Assembly (NCBI GenBank): GCA_003343885.1
Contig: QAKH01000003.1
Coordinates: forward strand, 1-16,388
Direction of reading: 5' to 3'
From: Clostridiales bacterium
GTDB lineage: Bacteria; Bacillota; Clostridia; Oscillospirales; CAG-382
DNA: 16,388 nt
Shown: piece by piece, positions 13,711 through 16,388 of the stretch
Numbering within the stretch: position 1 is the first letter of the stretch
Layout of the letters: each line of letters begins with the position of its first letter
Program-made: the position numbers and the translations under genes
Notes under the pieces: generated by a model
What the model was told of the DNA's origin: nothing
The model's database searches: none
The model's input: the letters and a program-made list of their open reading frames with translations, nothing else

Positions 13711-15405
13711 ATGTACAAGAATTACAAGAGCAATTACCCGTATTACGAGGTTTCCCCTGTCCGAGATTTTAAACAAGCACTCGAAGAATCCATACGCGAC
13801 TGCGAAGGCAGACCGGCTTTCAGATATAAGCAGGGCAGCGAGATAATCGACGTCAGCTATGAGGATTTTTACCGTGACACCAAGATTATGGGTACGGCGA
13901 TTACCGACGTCGGCTGCGGCAAAAGTCACGTTGCCATGATAGGTCCTAACAGCTACAAGTGGCTTACGGTATTTCTTACCATGCTCAACAGTGAAGGCGT
14001 TTTCGTTCCTATCGACAAGGAGCTCCCGTTTGACGAGATTATCAGAATAGTATGCGACAGCGACACTGAGATGTTCTTTTACGCCGGCTTTTACGATGAA
14101 AAAGTCCGTGAAAACCGCGACAAAATGCCGAATGTGAAATATTTCGTCAACCTTGACGCAAAAGAAAACGACGGTGTTTTTCTCTCCTACGACAAGCTTT
14201 ACCAAAAAGGCAAGGAACTCTTTGAAGCCGGCTACAAGGCATACACCGACATGGTTCCGGAACCGGAAAAAATGAAGATGATTGTATATACCTCCGGAAC
14301 AACGGGCAGAGCTAAGGGCGTAATGCTCTCGCTTTCAAATCTCGTCAACTGCGTATGCCACGGTCTTGAGGTTTCAACGGTATACGACGTGTGTCTGTCG
14401 GTTCTTCCGTACCACCACACATATGAGTCTGTGTGCGGAATACTCGTTTCATTAAAGAAAGCTGCGACTATTTGCATAAATGAGAACCTGCGCACGGTTG
14501 CGGCAAATCTTAAGTTATTCAAGCCTACGTACATAATGTTAGTTCCGCTGTTTGTAGAATCACTGTATAAAAAAATATGGGCAAACGCCGAAGAGCAGGG
14601 CAAAGCCGACGCGCTAAAGAAAATGATAAAAGTAAGCGGAAAACTGCTGAAAGTCGGAATCGACATGCGAAGAGTATTCTTCAAGTCAATTCATGAGGTA
14701 TTCGGAGGCAGGCTTGTAAAAATAGTATGCGGCGGCGCTCCCATGAGAAAAGAGCTGGGCGACTTTTTCGACGCTATCGGAATTACTCTTGTAAACGGCT
14801 ACGGAATAACCGAGTGTTCTCCGCTTGTTGCGGCAAACCGTGATTACTACTACAACTTCACCTCTGTCGGAAATCCGCTCCCCTGCCTTGAAATGAAAAT
14901 TTTTAAGCCTAACGAGGACGGGGAAGGCGAAATATGCGTAAAAGGTCCTACCGTTATGCTCGGGTACTACAAGCAGCCCGAAATGACCGCCGAAGTGCTC
15001 GAAAGCGACGGCTGGTTCCACACCGGCGACTACGGCAAGATAGGCGAGGACGGAAGGCTTTACATCACCGGCAGAAAAAAGAACATGATAGTTCTCAAAA
15101 ACGGTAAAAACGTATATCCGGAGGAAATTGAGGAATATCTCGGTTCGGCTCCCGAGGTTGCCGAAGTCATCGTATCCGCAATACGAGGTGAAAACGGCGA
15201 GGAAACCGGGCTTCAGGCGGAAATTTTCCCGGGTGACGAGCTTGTATCAGCAAACAGCGACGAACAGCTTTACACTCTTTTAAAAACGGCGGTTGAAAAA
15301 ATTAACGATACCTTGCCGTCCTATAAAAAGGTTACCAAGGTTACCGTAAGAAAAACTCCGTTTGACAAGACCACGTCCGGTAAGATAAGGCGCAATTACA
15401 ACTGA
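13711..15405 (+). CDS. AMP-forming acyl-CoA synthetase/ligase (long-chain fatty acid-CoA ligase-like)
   Basis: This 564-residue ANL-superfamily enzyme should activate a carboxylic acid, probably a fatty acid, to an acyl-AMP and then to acyl-CoA. Diagnostic motifs are IVYTSGTTGRAKGVMLSLSN (191-210, the P-loop-like A3 motif), VLPYHHTYE, GYGITEC (363-369), GWFHTGDYG (434-442), YITGRKKNMIVLKNGKNVYP (the A8 hinge) and the C-terminal catalytic lysine K558 in TTSGKIRRN. The N-terminal YEVSPVRDFKQALEESI and lack of a membrane segment fit long-chain acyl-CoA synthetases of Clostridia. AAAGGGAG lies nine bases upstream of the ATG. No acyl carrier protein or transporter is adjacent, so the exact acid cannot be read. 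A 10-bp stem follows the stop at 15416-15441. Family is secure, substrate is not. Confidence 0.93.
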   Translation: MYKNYKSNYPYYEVSPVRDFKQALEESIRDCEGRPAFRYKQGSEIIDVSYEDFYRDTKIMGTAITDVGCGKSHVAMIGPNSYKWLTVFLTMLNSEGVFVPIDKELPFDEIIRIVCDSDTEMFFYAGFYDEKVRENRDKMPNVKYFVNLDAKENDGVFLSYDKLYQKGKELFEAGYKAYTDMVPEPEKMKMIVYTSGTTGRAKGVMLSLSNLVNCVCHGLEVSTVYDVCLSVLPYHHTYESVCGILVSLKKAATICINENLRTVAANLKLFKPTYIMLVPLFVESLYKKIWANAEEQGKADALKKMIKVSGKLLKVGIDMRRVFFKSIHEVFGGRLVKIVCGGAPMRKELGDFFDAIGITLVNGYGITECSPLVAANRDYYYNFTSVGNPLPCLEMKIFKPNEDGEGEICVKGPTVMLGYYKQPEMTAEVLESDGWFHTGDYGKIGEDGRLYITGRKKNMIVLKNGKNVYPEEIEEYLGSAPEVAEVIVSAIRGENGEETGLQAEIFPGDELVSANSDEQLYTLLKTAVEKINDTLPSYKKVTKVTVRKTPFDKTTSGKIRRNYN

Positions 15406-15415
15406 CCGCACGGTC

Positions 15416-15441
15416 GGTTTAGTGTTCCGGTACACTAAACC
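15416..15441 (+). terminator. Strong hairpin after the acyl-CoA ligase gene, probable terminator
   Basis: GGTTTAGTGT (15416-15425) and ACACTAAACC (15432-15441) form a perfect ten-base stem with the six-base loop TCCGGT, starting 10 bases after the stop codon. The downstream tract is ACATGTTTATC, not a clean T run, so termination may be partial or the stem may protect the mRNA 3' end. Confidence 0.55.
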
Positions 15442-15481
15442 ACATGTTTATCGGCGTGCCAAAACGCAAAATGCTTAAAGT

Positions 15482-15500
15482 TTTTTGCATAAAGCAAAAA
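15482..15500. repeat. AT-rich hairpin TTTTTGC/GCAAAAA
   Basis: TTTTTGC (15482-15488) and GCAAAAA (15494-15500) pair over the loop ATAAA. This is a weak stem within the 299-base gap; by itself it has no assigned role. Confidence 0.4.
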
Positions 15501-15533
15501 CCAAAATAAAAAAACTGCATAGGATACAATAAG

Positions 15534-15588
15534 GCGGGAAACACATGACCGGCGAGCGTTATGCCGCTTGACTTTCAGGTTTTCCCGC
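15534..15588. repeat. Long-loop inverted repeat with nested stem
   Basis: GCGGGAAA (15534-15541) pairs with TTTCCCGC (15581-15588) around a 39-base loop. The loop contains a smaller CGGC/GCCG stem, giving a nested hairpin. A T-rich stretch follows (TTCAAATTTTTG), so a terminator for the preceding transcript is possible, but the large loop is unusual for one. Confidence 0.45.
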
Positions 15589-15623
15589 TTTCAAATTTTT
15601 GTGAAATTTCAGAAGGAAAATGG

Positions 15624-15663
15624 TGATATTCTGATTTTCTTTATTCTGATATTCTGATTTTCT
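15624..15663. repeat. Perfect 17-base direct repeat with 23-base period
   Basis: TGATATTCTGATTTTCT occurs at 15624-15640 and 15647-15663 with no mismatch, separated by TTATTC; ATTCTGAT also recurs inside and between the copies. It ends 41 bases before the start of the gene at 15705, in its likely promoter region. The 23-base period is about two helical turns. Confidence 0.75.
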
Positions 15664-15704
15664 GAAAACTCAACTATTCTAATGATTACCGGAGTGACTG
15701 GTCT

Positions 15705-16067
15705 ATGCAGTTATTTATTCTCTTTATACAGGTAGCGGTCGGATTTTTTGCCGCCGTGGGCGTTTACTTCTTCTTTTCACGGGTTATTTTCGACTGGTAC
15801 GTACAGAAAAAATCCTCGGCGGTATGCAAAATATACCTGTTTGGATGCAAGTCGGACCCGGAATACGCCGTGCGTTTTGCCGAGAGCCGCTTTTTAAAAG
15901 GCGACTATGCCGTTTTTTTTGACGGTTTGGTTATATCCGACGACATAGATATTGATCCGCAGCTTTTTGACAGACTTTACGAAGAATTCGGGAATATTAC
16001 CGTTGAAAATTTAAATAATTTAAGTAATTCAAATAAATTGCATAAAGCAAATAACAAGCAAGCATAA
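15705..16067 (+). CDS. Hypothetical membrane-anchored protein, 120 residues
   Basis: I do not recognise this protein. Residues 1-25 form one strongly hydrophobic helix rich in Phe (LFILFIQVAVGFFAAVGVYF), followed by SRVIFDWYVQKK, so it is probably anchored by a single N-terminal segment. The soluble part contains IYLFGCKSDPEYAVRFAESR, FFDGLVISDDIDIDPQLFDR and a low-complexity Asn/Lys-rich tail coded by AT-rich repeats. A possible GGAG lies 11 bases before the ATG. The repeats at 15624-15663 and the stems before them isolate it from the upstream gene, so it probably has its own promoter. Hydrophobic N-terminus, codon use and length suggest a genuine gene of unknown function. Alternatively it is a short ORF of no function, which I think less likely. 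Confidence 0.6.
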   Translation: MQLFILFIQVAVGFFAAVGVYFFFSRVIFDWYVQKKSSAVCKIYLFGCKSDPEYAVRFAESRFLKGDYAVFFDGLVISDDIDIDPQLFDRLYEEFGNITVENLNNLSNSNKLHKANNKQA

Positions 16068-16084
16068 ACGATGGATTTGATTTA

Positions 16085-16099
16085 TGGGGCGCCGCCCCA
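16085..16099. repeat. GC-rich hairpin TGGGGC/GCCCCA
   Basis: TGGGGC (16085-16090) and GCCCCA (16094-16099) pair over a GCC loop, 18 bases after the stop of the 120-residue gene and directly before the first copy of the end repeat. It lacks a following T run. Confidence 0.5.
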
Positions 16100-16105
16100 A
16101 ACCCC

Positions 16106-16198
16106 GGCGGCAATGTGCCGCTCCAGCTTTCGCGGGCGAGCAAGCAAAAATAACAAAATTAATCCTCCGCGAAACCGTGCCCGTTTTCGTGCCATAAA
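16106..16198 (+). repeat. End repeat, copy 1 (93 bases)
   Basis: This unit recurs exactly 190 bases downstream at 16296-16388 with seven mismatches in 93 (about 92% identity by hand count). It contains the hairpin GCGGCA-ATG-TGCCGC (16107-16121), a long-loop pair TTTCGCGG (16128-16135) with CCGCGAAA (16167-16174), and the left arm of GTTTTCGTGC/GCACGAAAAC (16183-16192 and 16204-16213). It is clearly not coding and not CRISPR. It looks like a dispersed, fold-back intergenic repeat. Confidence 0.75.
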
Positions 16199-16295
16199 CG
16201 AAAGCACGAAAACTCAGACGGCAAACCTAAACCCCATTATAACAAAAGCCAAAAAATCCCATAAAACTTCGCCTGTGTTAGCCCCATGCCGCTAA

Positions 16296-16388
16296 GGCGG
16301 CAATGTGCCGCTCCAATTTTCGCGGGCGAGCAAGCAAAAATAACAAATTTAATCTTCCGCGAAAACACGCCCGTTTTCGTGCCATAAA
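16296..16388 (+). repeat. End repeat, copy 2 (cut by the window edge)
   Basis: Second copy of the 93-base unit, including the GCGGCA/TGCCGC hairpin at 16297-16311. The window ends at the same internal point where copy 1 stops matching known sequence, so the repeat may continue or form a tandem array. The spacer 16199-16295 is AT-rich, non-coding and not repeated here. Confidence 0.75.

Noticed and set aside
13660..14205. 181-codon minus-strand ORF antisense to the acyl-CoA ligase
   Set aside because: Shadow of the strongly supported plus-strand gene; no RBS or recognisable motif.
16071..16295. 74-codon plus-strand ORF in the terminal repeat region
   Set aside because: It lies across the repeat unit and hairpins, has repeat-derived composition and no RBS, and its product resembles no protein family.
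16106..16388. Possible CRISPR array
   Set aside because: Units are about 93 bases with seven mismatches and a single 97-base gap; CRISPR repeats are short, near-identical and have uniform short spacers. No cas genes are present.

Overview
The window looks like ordinary chromosomal DNA from a Gram-positive, low-to-moderate GC bacterium of the class Clostridia, most plausibly an uncultured gut-type Oscillospirales relative. The best evidence is the block encoding the cyclic-di-AMP receptor DarA, the clamp-loader subunit HolB and the Fe-S protein RicT, which matches the Bacillus subtilis yaaQ-(yaaR)-holB-yaaT neighbourhood. TmcAL (YlbM family) and strong AGGAGG-type ribosome binding sites agree with this. 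Taxonomy is inferred from gene content only.

Layout. Two genes lie on the minus strand at the left: the N-terminal part of an HlyD-type membrane-fusion protein, whose frame stops 36 bases from the window edge (36-560), and a 96-residue acidic single-pass membrane protein (828-1118). The latter has a clear terminator (704-736). An AT-rich divergent promoter region follows, and every remaining gene is on the plus strand: asnB (1348-3234), tmcAL (3313-4461), an unrecognised 151-residue protein (4517-4972), ruvC behind a perfect sigma-A consensus promoter and a 146-base leader (5193-5684), darA and holB overlapping by four bases (5835-7087), ricT with a long disordered N-terminal extension (7243-9198), a PHP-domain phosphoesterase (9328-10326), truB (10478-11392), glyA (11435-12676), a maf-family pyrophosphatase with an internal repeat insertion (12771-13460), an AMP-forming acyl-CoA ligase (13711-15405) and an unrecognised 120-residue membrane-anchored protein (15705-16067). 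The last 300 bases hold a roughly 92%-identical repeat pair rich in hairpins and running off the window.

How the genes fit together. Most are housekeeping: tRNA modification (TmcAL, TruB), recombination and replication (RuvC, HolB), one-carbon and amino-acid metabolism (GlyA, AsnB), nucleotide-pool sanitation (Maf), lipid activation (acyl-CoA ligase) and second-messenger or RNA-decay control (DarA, RicT). Apart from the darA-holB overlap and its link to ricT, they do not look like one functional system. I see no tRNA, rRNA, CRISPR array, transposase, prophage or defence cassette.

Nothing here convincingly amounts to an undescribed biological system. The points most worth a second look are the 350-residue lysine/asparagine/glutamine-rich extension of RicT with its poly-A tracts, the Cys-Ser-Pro-Asp-Gly repeat insertion in Maf, the structured ruvC leader with a possible overlapping small ORF, and the dyad-rich repeats at the right end.
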